Notes: generated by a model not told the origin, from the letters alone. DNA of 64,000 nt from Liolophura sinensis (GCF_032854445.1 NC_088300.1:41196458-41260457), one strand, 5' to 3'. Positions 1 through 23,200 are shown, counted from the first letter of the stretch. Made by a program: numbers and translations.

Positions 1-1599
1 GCGAGTGTGTTGCTTAATATGCTCGACTGGGGTTGAAATGCATAACCTGAAGCCCTCCCAAGTGGCGCGGCTTTCACATTTGAGTCTTTAGAGGGGGAAA
101 ATCATAAGGAAAATCAGTAATAAAGGCGATCATATCATCCAAAATCAACCAATAGAGATTTGTAATGTTGTACTCCTGTATTCAGCGAAGGAAATCATCT
201 TTGAGCACTGCAGCTGAAGGTACATGCATGTATATTTGTTCAGAGAGAAGAGGATACACGTAGTTTTCCACCAGTACTATTAATAGATCTGCATGACAGG
301 ATTACAGAGATCGAGTAGTGATTCAAACCCTCCCGATCACCCACAATAAACAAAATGGCGATTTGCCACTGGATTACGACGAGAGCTACATTGACTTTAT
401 ACGTCGAACGTTATGGATGGTGGCTAGAATACGAATATCTGTTTCGACGCCTAGATTTTCTGGCGCTCTGGGATCCTATCTATTTTGGGCTAATCCAGAG
501 CTAGCATGCACTTTAAGTAAACCAACCATGAAATGGTAACACTTGACAACACGCAAGCCTGTCATCACAAGCAGACCTATCTGTCTACATTGACCATGAT
601 TTGAATTTTACAAACGTAACACTGTTGGTGTATTAAGTCTAACTATGCCGAAATACACACTATAATGGTTGAGGAGAGCAAAGAATGTTGCCTGAAAGTA
701 CAGATTCGAAGAGGATAACACATGTGTTGTAACGGTTGGAGTTCAGCATGAAAGCAAAATGCGTTTCACATCCGGTAACACATGTTCATTTTATTCAAGG
801 CTTTTCAATGTATGCCATGACTGATGATGATGATGCGATTATACTATGATAAGATGATACCATGATGCATTGATATACTGATGTGTTGTTGCCGATATGA
901 CAAGGTTTATAAATTGTGTTATTTTAAATCCATGTGTTACGTTGCCAATACTCATAATATAAAGCCATAAGGAAACACTAAATCAAGCTCCAGCATCCAA
1001 AATAGGTTTTCTATTTAACATCGTTAATAATCGGTTTCCGCTGCAGGAAGATAAATCATGTTAGCCTATTAGCACCTGTTTTTTACTGACTCATTGTTTT
1101 CAAGACAAACACATACCCACTGCGACGCCTGGAGCAAGTGTTTAACGACGTGTATTTGTGTAGCCTTGATCTGGTGCATGATTTCAATCTCAAGCTTTTC
1201 TCTCTATGCTGTACGTCCCAATTATATTCAATCAACTCTGGGTCAGGGCAAGACATTGGGAAGACTGTTTTCTGTTTAGGCACGGGTTGGGTTTGTGTAC
1301 CAAAGCTTGCCCTTTGGAGTTACTGATCATTCTTCCTGTCGTATGGACCTGATATTTGTTGATCAGCTGTGCGGTGTTGGGAAGAGAGCTTCAAAGAAAC
1401 TCCTGAGCGACCTGAGTTATTCGTATCATGATTTACGACAGCAAATATGATGGCCAAGGAATAGGAATTCCATCTGTTCAAACAGCAGTGGCGTTGCCTT
1501 TGTCATATACACTGCCCAAGGCTGGCATCCTACCCGATTCCAATAGAATCTTGAGACCTTTGCAGTGGACATATATACATGTGTATGTCCATAACACAA
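1..1599. other. Non-coding stretch, no gene seen
   Basis: Open frames here are short, lack recognisable domains and lack good splice sites around them. No tRNA or rRNA is visible. I see no support for a gene. It may be intergenic DNA downstream of PI4K2. Confidence 0.5.
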
Positions 1600-1850
1600 G
1601 ATTGAAGAAGCTATGTCTTGATATACCCCACTACTATCGTCGCTTCGTGGAGGGCTTTGCTGAGGTTACAGTTGTAATTGGATGCACTTCTCCATGGATC
1701 TGAGAAGCGCTTCAGAATGAGACTAAAGCAAGACTTAAGGCATTAGTGCCTGGGATACTTTCTATGACTGCTAATTTCAGGCAACTCCAGGAGACTCCAA
1801 CAGAAGCATAGATCCTAGGCTATATACCCAAGAATTCAAGAAGTCAGGTT
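1600..1850 (+). mobile_element. Degenerate Ty3/gypsy-type pol fragment (RT to RNase H junction)
   Basis: The plus-strand translation contains HYYRRFVEGFAEV, which matches the well-known YYRRFI..FA block at the end of retrotransposon reverse transcriptase. About 40 codons further on, after a stop and a frame disturbance, the words LKAL, ILSM and NFRQ follow in the order expected for the 'APIL..PDF..PF' segment that leads into RNase H. Stops and shifts interrupt the frame, so this is a dead remnant. No LTRs or other pol domains are visible. The call rests on motif recognition. A database search against gypsy pol would settle it. Confidence 0.6.
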
Positions 1851-4800
1851 GATATTTAAAGCTAATGCAAGTAGTTAGTGTTGCCGTATGCAAAGCCATA
1901 TACACAACGTCATTTCAGTACGATGAACCCTTTAGATAACAACCAGGAAATTATAGTTTCGTGACGGGCTGAGGAACGAGGTGATGTAAGACTATAAAGT
2001 ATATAGAAATTTAATCGAAAATGTAGATCTCAGATGGATGAATGTTTTACCACTCCGCGCTGTATAAATTCTGCTGTGTTGTCTGTAAGTGTAGCAAATC
2101 ACTGTGGACATAGCCACCTATAGACGAAGTGTATATGCATTGAGGAAAAAGGTCTGGGGCGTAATTTGGACTCTCCACGAAACATCTCAAGTCACAGAGA
2201 ATGCATATATAATTTCATTTTTCAGATAGCTGCTGAATCAGGATCTCTTTTGAGAGCGTTTTAGAAATTGGCCTTAGTATTATTGACCCAGAACGTCCAT
2301 CTTGGTTGACGGCTGGTATACGAAACTTGCATAAATATGCGAGTAGGCCAAGCATGAAGTGACCCATGAGTAATTGTTCACATCAAATGTGTCTGTTGGA
2401 GTGGTTTTTTTCATATATAAAGTAATGGAAATGAAAAAATTGCCCGAGGAAAAGAATACTGCGAAAACGATTGCTTATGAGTGCATGATGGTTATTCCCT
2501 GTTGTATTTGTAAGATGTTAACCGAGCTTTCTTCTACCAAGTTAAAGAAAGGTCCGTGTCCTCCTTACTCCTCAAGCAAGTGTGGGTTTTACTGATGAAA
2601 TGGTTTACCACAGGTTCTCGGATTTCCTCCCCTTGTAAACCTGACCGCCTTCAAAAAGTGAACAATTCTAGAGTTTAAAAAAATGGCCATCACTATGGTG
2701 GGAGGAAACCAGGTCTAGTCCGAGTCGTTCTGCGCTAGCATGCTAAACACTCGGACATCGAGGAACTGCTCCTTTCCTAACATAAATGCACTGTGCTTAA
2801 TATAAAAGCGAATCAACAAATAAACACAAAAGACAGGTTCTGTTTGAAATCTTTTTAATTACATCTCAAGAGTACATCTAGTCAACAGTTTCATATCTGA
2901 ACACCCGTATCGCTCGACTGCCCGTGCCACCAAAGTTAATCTGGGCGGAAGCCTAACTCCTCACAGGACAAGTTACAGAATGGGGTTCGGGCATGCTATT
3001 ACATGGCGTCTTAATGCATAAAACTTGGCGCTATGTGGTAAAGCATGACGTTTTGTGGTATATCTTGTGTCGCCATCTGCCCTGACATGCCACATGAATA
3101 ACTGTCACGACATCTGAGGCCGATTGTTAAAGGTAATTACATGCATATGGTCCCATCTATTATGTCTCGAACCGAAAGATCACATTATACTCAAACACGT
3201 CTGCCAGCAATAATAATTATAAATCAGAGCAACAATCACAGAATTGCACAAGAAAATATAAATTTTGAGCAATACGCACTTTTTTTTCTCAACGCTTAGC
3301 TGCTGAAACGAGTTTTTTTCTTTTTTTTTTTTACATGCAGGGCTTTACATTCGAGGCGAATCCGGAAATCTGATTCTCATCAGGACTCCAGTAAACAAAC
3401 CATACGGGAATCTTCTCGTAGAAAGAGTCACATTTCACATTCCTAATTTTGTTCTCATAAATAATACATTGTTTCAGGTCTAATGTGATGAACATGGAAT
3501 TTATGAAATCTGTTTGCTTTAAATTATTTGCTATGAAATCTTCACTTCTTTTGATATGGTTACCGGATTTGGACAAGATTCTGCTGTATTACAGGAAAGA
3601 AAATCTGCGGAAACCCACATGGATTTTGGTAAAAAAAAAAAATGCGAAAATAAAAGTCCGGACATGGAATGGTTTTATCACCAACCCTACCACAAGACCA
3701 TTACTTTAACAACTAACTGCCATACCAATAATAAATCAATTATCCGTAAAACAAGTTATATAACCTTTCCCTTAGAATCGGCAATTAAGACGGCATGCTT
3801 CTAACATTTACAATTAAGCCTATAAACTGTTAACGCCATCTATGTTATCTGTATTTTGGGGATGACAAAATAATCAAAACGTGAGTACCCTGGTAATTTG
3901 TCACCTCCTGATACTGTATCCCTCAAAGTTTATCATACATGGAGAGGCAGTGGAATGAGGGAAACTGTGTTCTTGTTATTCCTCTAGAATATGTTTAACG
4001 TAGCAAATGCAGCATTGGACAAAACCATTTTCAATATTCAGTCCATATTACTCATTAACCCGAACGGCATAGCTTAACCTTTGATGTACAACTTAAACAT
4101 AGCTCAACCCACACATTAACTCTTGAAGAAAATGATACTGTCAATAGTTTGATGCAATGTAGAAAATCCAGAAATTGTGTGCATGCATGGAATAGCCCTT
4201 GATTTCTTATTGCAAATATTTTCATGAAAACAAGCAAGTACTGGGCAAATAAATCAAACCAGGTGAGCATCTTGTACAGAAAATGTTGCCAAAGACCTCA
4301 GCAGTTATACAAACCGTGGGCTATACACATATAGAATCTCTGAAATCTCTTAACTAATTATATGTTATTCAAACAGCATTCTACAGGGACTTGCAATATT
4401 TACAACGTTGAAATCTGAATCACACAGTTTTTGCATCATATGCTCGAACTATCTAAATGAACAATCTCTCCATCTTGCCCACAAATTAACCTTTAATGTT
4501 ATTATTACATACACTCAACATTTGCATTTTCCATCTCAATCACTGGTACATACCATACTATAGGTATAGTTTTGTGTTTTTAGCATTAACCAACTTTCAA
4601 ATATCTGTCACAAACTCCTCTTGATAACAGAGACAGTGTTTTAGACTATTTTATAATATAAAATAAAATAAAAGAAACATATGTGAATGGGTCAATCAAA
4701 AGTGAGAACAGAATCAGTGGGGCTCATATGTTCACCAAAAAGCAAAAATAAAGTATTTGTCTTTGCTTACACATCCTTCTGCTGACAAATCACACTGAAT

Positions 4801-5938
4801 GTGACAATTTGTTAACATTACATCAATTTGAATCACACACCATAGTTCAATTGTGTATGGCATAATAAGAGTTCTTTGACAATATTTACAAAATATGGAT
4901 CTTATCAAGAACACGTATCTTGGCACACAGTCTTAAGTTAGTAGATTTGAAATCAAAATGACTAAAAATAAAAAAAAGAGCAACAAAAGAATGAATTTTG
5001 TTTTTGTCTCTGCCTTGTCAGTAGACTAGATAAAATCAATATTTACCTTCAACCAATTTTAATAATTAGAACAAAAAGGATGTAAATTCCTGTAAAAATA
5101 AGTTGATGGTAAATCACATTAAAAGAGTATACCCAAAACACCTCATTCTACATACACCTTTGGAAAGATTTAAAATTAACTGGTTAAGTTTACACACCTG
5201 AGAGTTAAAATTCTGTACTCATTAAGCAATTAACAGGGCTGTAAGCAAAACATATTAGGAGTGAAGGCGTGAAAATATTACCTATCTAACACTTATCTAG
5301 CCCGAGATCAATAGATGTGTAGTATAAGTACATGCAGGTTAACGGCACTATGCACATCTGCTCATCTACCGCCAATATCCTCCAGCTGACCAGATATTTA
5401 ATTTGAAAATAATATATATACATGTACCTGTACAAAAACAGGCTAGCCAACTTATTCCAAACCTTTTCAGCTCGTACACTTCACTTTGTCATAAATACTG
5501 CTGTCTTCTTTAGCATGCACATGTAGACAGAGATCAGTTACAAAATAAGTGTCAGGTTTTCAAAGCTTCCTTCTTCAAGCTTCAAAGTATTAATCCATAG
5601 TAAATGCATGTAGTTTCGAGCAAATACAAAATGAACAGTTATTAAAAAGCTTATCAGAAGAATTAGCAAACGGATAATCTCAGCAGCATGTTTCAGACAA
5701 GCCAGTGCTTTGAATATGTTATCTGTGCTAAAAACAAAAAAATATTAAGTTTTCTGATGGTCCTGATGTACTTTCAGTTAAAGAATTGTGGTCGGGCATT
5801 TAAACCCATTGTGATTCAAGGAGTGCTGTAAGACAGGTGAGCCCTTGCACTGGGCCTGATCTCCAGGTAGGCTTTGTTACTGGTCCTGCGAGTCAAGGCG
5901 ACTCCGATAACAGCCCTTTAAGCCATGTGAACATAGGG
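1851..5938. other. Non-coding stretch between the gypsy fossil and PI4K2; probably contains the PI4K2 3' UTR
   Basis: This AT-rich DNA holds only short random open frames. Since PI4K2 ends at 5939 on the minus strand, its 3' UTR must run leftward into this stretch. I could not choose a poly(A) signal with confidence. A SINE remnant sits near 2.7 kb. Confidence 0.5.
2685..2765 (-). mobile_element. Decayed SINE remnant
   Basis: It holds the 'ggtgggaggaaacc' core word and a degraded tRNA-like head ('tgcgctagcatgctaa'), in the same order as the fuller SINE copies at 46.8 and 51.0 kb. The middle is deleted. Confidence 0.5.
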
Positions 5939-14250
<8,312 letters not shown>

Positions 14251-17200
14251 ATGGAGGAGAATGAGAATGGAAATTCTGGTGGAAATATGTCGCACGACGA
14301 CCCAGGAAAGCAAGATGGTGCACCAAATGACATCAAAATAAATAGATTTGTAACAGGACCTCCCCGTGGCAGAGGATTTGGCCCTCGTGGACCAAGGTTT
14401 GTTTTATTTTGCAAAGACGAAACTTCGGTGTTGTAGGCATGCTAGTTCATCTCTGGACAGATGATGTATGGTGGTATGAACAATGTAGCAAGATGAAATC
14501 GAGATCGAATGTAGCGATCACATATTACATCGGACATCGCACATGAAAAGTTGGGTAATGTGAAAGACGAGGTTGCTATCAGGCGGTAAAGTGACGTCGA
14601 TTTATTGTTGAACCAGCTTTTCACAATGAGCATCATAGCAGCGGCTCTTTGACTAACAGTTAAAAAGACAAACCACGTCTTTACCACTGCCACACAGATT
14701 TAAGTGCGCAGCAAAGAAAGATTTTAGTTGCACTAATGTACCTCTCGCTTCTTTGAGTTTTGCGAGCGCCACGAGAGTTACAGTGTGTTTCCAGTTTGTC
14801 GATCTGCTGATTGAGATTTATCAGTAAATATCTTCAAAAATAAGCCTCGCAGCCATCCCAACTTTGCACAGAATACCCCTGGCATACATACAGACTTACC
14901 GATACCAAAATATCCCACTGAGCAGCTGCATGACATATTTTTGAAGATATTTACTGATAAATGCCCTCAATCAGAAAATTGACATTTTAGAACCTGAAGC
15001 ATGTTGTAACGCGGTGCTTACTTGCCACTCAGAGAAGCGAGAGGTACATTATTGCAACTAAGAATGTTTATGTTGTGATGTACCAGAGTAGCTAGCCTGA
15101 GGTTGTTATTTCAGTTCCTCTCTTTATACTGGGCTGGCAGAGTATCATAGCCTCTCCACAACCTATGGTAAACTAAACACATGTAAATTATGGCTCTTAA
15201 TTCTCAGCTCACTTGCACACACAACATCCCAGGTAGCCTATAGCCAAACAATTTCAAAGCTAGTTGGCGATTAGGCTCATCTTTTTCAGGTTCAGTGCGC
15301 ATGCACCATCGAGGAACAACAATTTTTTTTCAAGACCCATAACTCTGGTGAAGACAAAATGGGTTGTCATTACTGAATACACCTGGGATGTTACATATGC
15401 AGGTGAGCTGAAAGGTATGAGCCACAGTCATGCCTGTTTTTGGAATGCGGAGATCGTTTAGAAAAGATTTTTCAGACTCATCCTGAAACAGTGTACAGTT
15501 TACCATAGGTTGCTGCAGTGGCTACATGGTACTGTGCCAGCCCAGTATTAGAGAGGGGATGAAATACCTCTACACATATGACATATAGTACACATACGAC
15601 ATATAGTATATGTGGAAAGACCAGACTGGACTACAGATAGATAAAAGCTGCTGTGTGATGAGCAATGAGGAAATGAAATGCTATTTGGTTGCAATTTTTC
15701 TAGTTACACCTTTATTGACAACTGTCACTGATAGTTGTCATTGTATATCAGTGCTTTAATACCACTATGAAAAATCACACCAGCAGCATGAGATATTTTG
15801 AGTGATCTGCTTTTTCTGCCATAAAGTGACACTTGAAAGAACTTACCTTAAATAATGAATTAAACATTGCATACTACAGATACATCGTACAATTTCCCAA
15901 AACCCTGGGTAATTTCCTTTCTGTATCGAGATGCTGCCAAACCTTTAAAAACTGTATGTTTCTGAGTCCACTTAACAGAAGCGTTGTAAAACCCCTGCAC
16001 TGTCCATTCTCCCAGGTTGATCAATGATGATTGAGAAACTTTCAGATTTTCATGGGTTTACAGCATCTAAATACAGATAAGAAAATACTTGGGGGTTTGG
16101 GAATGGATGTAGACATTTTATCCGTAGTGTACATTGTCTTATTGTATATACATGTACCATTAATCTAAAATTAACTCTCCTGCATGGTCATGGCAGAACA
16201 GTGTTTCTTAGTCTTGTAGTCTGCTGCCCAACATCTGCTTTGCTGTTCACAATGCCAGACTAGAAAGATGGCAATGGATTAGAGTTCTTGTGGGTGAAAA
16301 AGAAAAATACATAGCAGGGGGGGAAAAAAACTGTCTGCACTGTTATCAGTGAATTAAGTAGGTATCATTCAGCATCTTTAGTTCATCTGCCAAAAAGTGG
16401 TATATTCAAATCGATAAAATTCATTAAGTAATTCCTTTGTGTTATTTTGCAGAGGTCCACCTCCATTTGGTGGTAGAGGACCCCCTGGCCCTCCCAGGTT
16501 CCGGGGTCCGCCTGGAGGTCCACCTCCTGGAATGAGGGGTCCTCCCCCAGGAATGAGGGGCCCACCGCCAGGAATGAGGGGTCCTCACCCTCGAGGTCCT
16601 CCTCCGTTTGGACGACCTCCTTTCAATCCTAACTTTGGGCCTCCCCCTGGAATGAACCCTGGCCCTGGGCCGAATGGTATGCCACCGCCGGGGATGCCTC
16701 CACCTCCTGGCATGGCTCCTCCACCTGGCATGCCACCTCCAAACATGCCTCCCCCAGGCATGGTAAGTACAGGACTAGATCAAGAATAAAAAAAATTATT
16801 TATTTTTACCTCTACATTCTGGGGTCAAAGTGTTTGACATTTAGAGCTCTTGACAAATGTGATGACCATGACAAAATTTATATGTGTGAAATATTAGATT
16901 GTGTTTGTAGACATTGTTAAACAGCGTGGAAGTGGATAAAATACACCGAACAATCATTTTGTGTATGTGAAATATGAATATTTCAATGATGTAAAGTCAT
17001 TTTTGTGATGAACTTGGCTCAGTGTGGAAGTCATCATTTTTATTTTTTGACCCTTGACATTGTAACTGTTCTTGATTTGAAGGCAAAGTCAGTTGTGGAC
17101 CCATTGTTGAACCAGAGAAAAATAATAATAATAAGGAAAAAAATATTGGACATCATTAAATGATTAAGTACCTTTATGCGAAAATATTGAAGAGTGTTTC

Positions 17201-20200
17201 TCCCTTTAAAAAATCTATGTAAATGTTCAAAGCAATACCTGGCAATAGAATGAATGTGCATACATTATATTGCAGAGATCACCCATGATGCCACCCCCGA
17301 ACATGCCACCCCCAAACTTCTCTATGCCACCTCCTGGTTTCCCTCCAATGGGACCAGGATCCCAAGGTGGAGGAGATGCTAGTCAGGAAATGTGGGTGGA
17401 GACAAAAAGCCCTGAAGGAAAGGTGTGTATTGCTGACTTCCTTATCTAAATGAAATGCTACAAACAACCAACATGCAAATAGGATAGGATATATTCCTGT
17501 AAATACTATTCCAATGAATTCTTGGCAAGCCAGAGGAAATCTGCAAATACTCAAAAGACTTGTTTTTCACAGAGGGTAGTCAGATCATTTATGAACTTGA
17601 AACTTGCATGTTATTCTACTACTATTGGTGATTTAGACCCCATTTATTTTATTGTGGATGAAATTCATGAAGAGTAAACCAAAGGAATCAGTTTCATTAC
17701 ATCTGTGGTATAACATAGGTTCGTTCACTCTGAAGAGAATTCATTCTAATGGCTATGTATTGTTGGGTTATATTGTAGGTATATTATTACCACTCTCGGA
17801 CGCGAGTTGCAGCCTGGACAAAGCCAGAAAATGTGAAGATTATTACCCAGGCTGAGCTGGAAGCCATGGCAGCTGCTCAGACAAACCCTGCGGTCTCCAC
17901 AGGAACATCAACTGCTGCCCAAGCAGCAGTTGCACAGGGTAAGGACACCAGCATGAGCAGGGATTGAATAAGAAAATGACCAGCTATAGTCCAAATGAAG
18001 AAGAACTTATGTTATAGAAGACTTGCTAAAGCATACTGACTCTGTAATGTTTTCATGTAAGCACAGGTACATTTTCTAAATACTACTGTAGAAAATGACA
18101 CAATTTAAGGATAAAGTTTAAGGATAAAATTAGCTCTTCATTTGTGTGGTGGTCTGTTCTTGCAAAATTGTGGGCCTGTTTTCTACCATTAATTGGCGGC
18201 CATTTTGAATCCATGTGCGTGACCTACATGTAGACCATCTGTTGTCACTGTTGGCCAGTCATCATTGATTCTGATGTTTGATCATCATTCTAAAGTTTCA
18301 GAGACGTGTCAAAATCATTCCTGAAAAAGAATAATAATAATATGGTGTTTATCCTAGTAAATGTATGATTGCTAGTCTTTTAGGATAGTCATTATCCCAT
18401 GAGTCAAAGTAACTTCAACGATGAAGTAAAACATCCCAGAGAAGAAAATATGGCTGATCTTTGCATGCTTGTTGGGGAAAACATACCCTAGGACTGATAG
18501 TTTTGCTGGAATCTCCAATATCTCCATTTTGTTGTCCAGTAATCCTACATGAATTACACGTCCCAGCCCCTCACCATGAACATTTTAATGAAAAGAAACA
18601 ATATCGTGAAATGCAGTTTCAAATGAGTTGATTTGTTACTGTCTATTCACAGCTCAAGCCACCACACCAAACTTACAACAACATCAAAGTGTGCCAGGTA
18701 GTGAACAGCCCCAGCCAACCCCAGCACAACCCAACCCATTCCCCGGGCTACCCAACTTCCCAGGTACTTCTGTAACTCTCTTACCCTTGTTTATAGGCAT
18801 GTACAACTGTATGATGCAAAGATTGAGAAAATGTGGACAAGATCTCCTCAGAAACACCTTTTCATTGCAGAGGACTCGATCGTAGTCGTACGAGACTTGC
18901 TAATTCAGCCACCTACTAAAATAAAAGGCGGATGGATGAGGCTTATATTCCCCCTTCCCCCAAAAGCCAAACGAGAAAGAAAGAAGTCCAGATTTTCACT
19001 CCTGGAATGCAGAAGTTGTTCAGTTACTTGCTTGTTTGAAACAGCAGGCTGTGACACGAACTGTAGAGAGCTGCTAGCCTTTGCCCCACAATGGCCACAA
19101 GGCTACAGGGCGGCCCTCCAGCTCAGTTTACACCTTGCCTGCAGACCGCTGTGTGCACCTGATACCCCGCAACATGCCGTACCTTCAAGCCAGTAGCAGG
19201 AACTCAGACAAAATTTTAATTGGCATTTCTCTGTGTTACCATTTGCTGTTTCCATTCAATATAATTTAAGTTTTATTTACTTTTGGCAGCGATACTTTTT
19301 TAAAACACAAAAGATTAGCTTGATTGTTTCTTTCACCAGTGTTGAACAACAGACTCTTCTTGTCACTGCAAATCACAATCAGCTGGCCTTACTGAATCGA
19401 TGATCATGTCACTGGTAGGCCTATAGCTGGACTTGGGTGTCGCTATGCTCTGCACGCTTTTCCACAATCTAATATATCTATGATGTTTTTTCAAAATACT
19501 TGTTGTAAAACTGTTTTACTGATTTTCAGGGTGTTAATTTAGAGGCGTTCACATAGGGGTAATTATGGATTTAGTCATACGATAGCATCAGGAAAAACAC
19601 ACAGTGGGGAGACGTAATACATGGATTTGTCAGTGCTGTGCAGGGCTTTTCAACACATAATCCCAGCAGGTCTTCATGACATGACATCACCCGACTAGTA
19701 CTCCGTGCAGACAAGATAGGCAGGCAGTCCAACTTTAATGGGTTTTTTTTTAAGTGGAACTAGTTAAAGTAATTTTTTTAAAATGCTGTTTACAAACTAA
19801 CATAGCGAAAATATTGTGTTTAGGGAACATTTAGTATGAAAATATAAACATTTGGGTTCTCCTTTAATGGTTGTAAATTGCTTTTTTCCCCCAGTTAGGT
19901 TTTATAATTTGTGAAAATTATATTTTTGAAATGACCTTTTCTTATGCAATGTCAGTTTTGTTTGATTTCAACCTGAATATATCAGTTTATGCGAGGATTA
20001 CGCCCAAAGCAGTCTCCATATTTGTTCAAAGTTGCAGCCCTGGTGTATCTGGGTATGATCTAAAATGTACGCTCACCTTGTATATGCCAGGTTTTAACCC
20101 CAACATGATGCCCCCTGGGTTCAACCCTCAGACGTTCCAGCAGGTAGCCCAGCAGGTCCAGGCTCAGGCTCAGGCCAACTCCCAACAGACCCAAGGGCCA

Positions 20201-23200
20201 GAGCAGACCAGTACAACAGCCCAGCCTCAGGCAGGTGTTGCCGCACACAAACCTCCGCAGGCTCAGGTGAGTTTGATGATAAAAAGACAATAGGACTTTT
20301 CTGCGCCATGAAAAGGAGATACTGACATTTATGTGTGTGCAGGAGAATTTTGTCGGTTGGAATTATCAAGCTGGAAGTTAAAATACAATTTTCAGGTTTT
20401 CACAATTAAGAATGTATTAGTAAGAAAGATTTTCTTCAACTATTGTTTGGTGTCTGTCCTGGAGTGAATTCATGTTTTAACACCTTAAACTGATTTATCA
20501 TGTCAAGAAAAATATCTTTGTGAATACGAATTGGTTACATTCAAAGAAGTGGCTGCAAAGTGTATAAAGCGCGTGAAGAACTCCTCTCTTTGTCTCTTTG
20601 TTCTGAAAATGTTTTGAATCAAGTTCCACAGATAATTTTTGTGTTTTAAACAAGGAAAGTGAATATTTTTGATTTTGTCCTTGTCAGCCTCCCCCTAAAC
20701 CTGCTGAGGTGGCAGAGTGGTCTGAACACAAGAACTCTGATGGTAGAGTTTACTATTACAATTCCCGGACCATGGAGTCAACATGGGATAAGCCTCAACC
20801 TCTGGTAGACTGGGAAGGTGAGTTATGGAAGGATTAAGTTCATTTGGAGTTGTCCCCCTTGACCGTGGACACGGACAGTCGCCATCTTAAAACAGTAAGA
20901 ATTGAACAGTCATACTCTAATGATCAATTTACTTCATTGTATGCCTGCCTGCTTGACTTTACGTATGAAATTTATATCATGGGGCTCAAATAGACATTAT
21001 GTTTATGAAATGGATATGTGATGCTTCTTGCCAACTTTCTTTGTCACTGTTGGCTTTTTGTTGCACAAGTGCAGTGCAACATAGGAACATAATTCCTAGC
21101 AGAGAAAGTTCTCAACAAAGCTGTGTCACCTATCACTGTAACCGCTCATCTAGCATTACCAAAGGTGTTCTTAAGCCATCAGAATTTGATACCCATCTAG
21201 GATTTTGTGTTTACCCAATTGAGCAGAGTAGCATTTTACATTCCCATACATCCAGAAGTCCCGTTATGTGATAGGTCTCTCTGTATGGTGTTGGTGGTGT
21301 TCGTGTTACAGTCCAGCTTGCCCAGCTTCAGGCTGCAGCTGCTCCGGCACCTGCAAGTACAGGGGAGAATGGTCATGTGAACGGATCAGTTCCTGAGGCG
21401 ATGGAGGAGGAGAGTATGGAGTCCAGTGACAAGGAAGAAGAGAAAAAGGAAGAGGTAAGATAATACTACCTGTACATCATGCTGTAATATGGCTTAAAAT
21501 AACCTAAAGTGCAGTAAATAGGTAATGCACAAAGTTGTTAGCTAAACAGTCATTGGCAGAAAAGGAAGAAACCAATCCACAGTACAACCAAGGACAAGTC
21601 AAGGAAGAACATGTCAGATTTGCAGTCATGTATAAGCTAATGAAAAACCTTCCATATATATCCAACGATTTACAGTCTAGAGGAAAATGTCCTCTGTGAG
21701 TTGCTATGAATTTGGGCAGGTTAATATTGGTTCTGTGTCAGTTCTGATTTATCAAATTCAGATCATGCTCTCCAACTTCCAGTCTACTCTTGAATATGCA
21801 CACAGAGGCATATATCCTCTCAAGATGTTCTTGTATTCTGAATGTTAGATAATCCATTTTATTGGTAGGTTGAGATGATAAACATTCACTTTTCAAAAGG
21901 AATTCACTTTTAGCTTGGTGTTTAAGATATTCGCAGGTTGATTTCTTTCCAAATTTGCAGAGTTTACCATATTTTTGTCATAACATGTCATAAACAACAT
22001 ATATGATTGTTTTGTAGGAAGCAGAGGAAGAGCAAGAAGAGAAGACAGAAGAGGAAAAGGCTGCTGAGAGAGCACGGCCCGTATCCAGTACACCAGTACC
22101 AGGAACACCCTGGTAAGTACACATCTACTAAGACCTTTAGCAAGTACACAAGTGCCAGGAACACCCTGGTAAGTACACATCTACTAAGACCTTTAGCAAG
22201 TACACCAGTGCCAGGAACACCCTGGTAAGTACACATCTACTAAGACCTTTAGCAAGTACACCAGTACTAGGAACATCTGCTAAGTGCACCTCTACCAAAA
22301 CCTCTAGCAAGTACACCATTACCAGGAACACCCTGCTAAGCACACCTCTACTAAGACCTAGGAAGTACACCAGTACCAGGAACATCTGCTAAGTGCATAT
22401 CTACTAAGACCACTAGGAAGTACACCATTACCAGGAACACTATGCTAAGCACACCTCTCCAAAGACCTTTGACAAGGGCAGCATAATGGAAACAAACACG
22501 TATGTGACTGTGTAATGGAAATCAAACTGATCTTAAGCAACTACGGCTTTCCTAGTAGAAGTAACAGGATTCTGAGAAATTGTAGTGCAGGGGCTTGTGA
22601 AGGAAGCTATTGCAGCCAGATATCTCGCAAGAGTGTCCACATAATACCCTCCTTCCTCGTTATGTGCCGTTTTGTTCACATTAGAATTGAGCTGGAATTC
22701 TCTGTTGCCAGGTGTGTGGTTTGGACAGGTGATGGGCGGTGCTTTTATTACAACCCTAGTCAGAGAACATCACTATGGGAGAGACCTGAGGAACTGAAGA
22801 ACAGAACAGACGTGGACAAGATGGTACAGATGCAACCAGAAGGCAAGGAGGAGGTTAGCGGTGAGTTGAGAGTAGCTTCAGCAATTAACAGGGACTGAAC
22901 AAAGAAAGATGGTTTGGGAATTAAGGTAATGTTGCAGTGTAGACTGGTAATATTGAAGTATTTTAGTGTGGAATGGTTAACAGATATAACACACCCAGTC
23001 ATGATGGTTTATGTAGAATATTTATTGTAGGTGATAAATTTGACGCTAAAAGTTCAGGATTCTGATTCGGCTTGGTAACAAGATTTTGTGGACTTCCTGG
23101 TTGATACATCAGGTGGGCATAAAAAAATGGGCCGTACTTTGATGCTGCATTGTTCAGTTATCCTTTGTTCAAACCCTTTCAAACTTTAGACATTCAAATG

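Noticed and set aside
18628-19196. Overlapping open frames after TCERG1 exon 5 as an extra coding exon
   Set aside because: Only 18653-18763 continues the TCERG1 frame with a good donor. The following frame lacks family similarity, and exon 5 to exon 6 joins perfectly without it.
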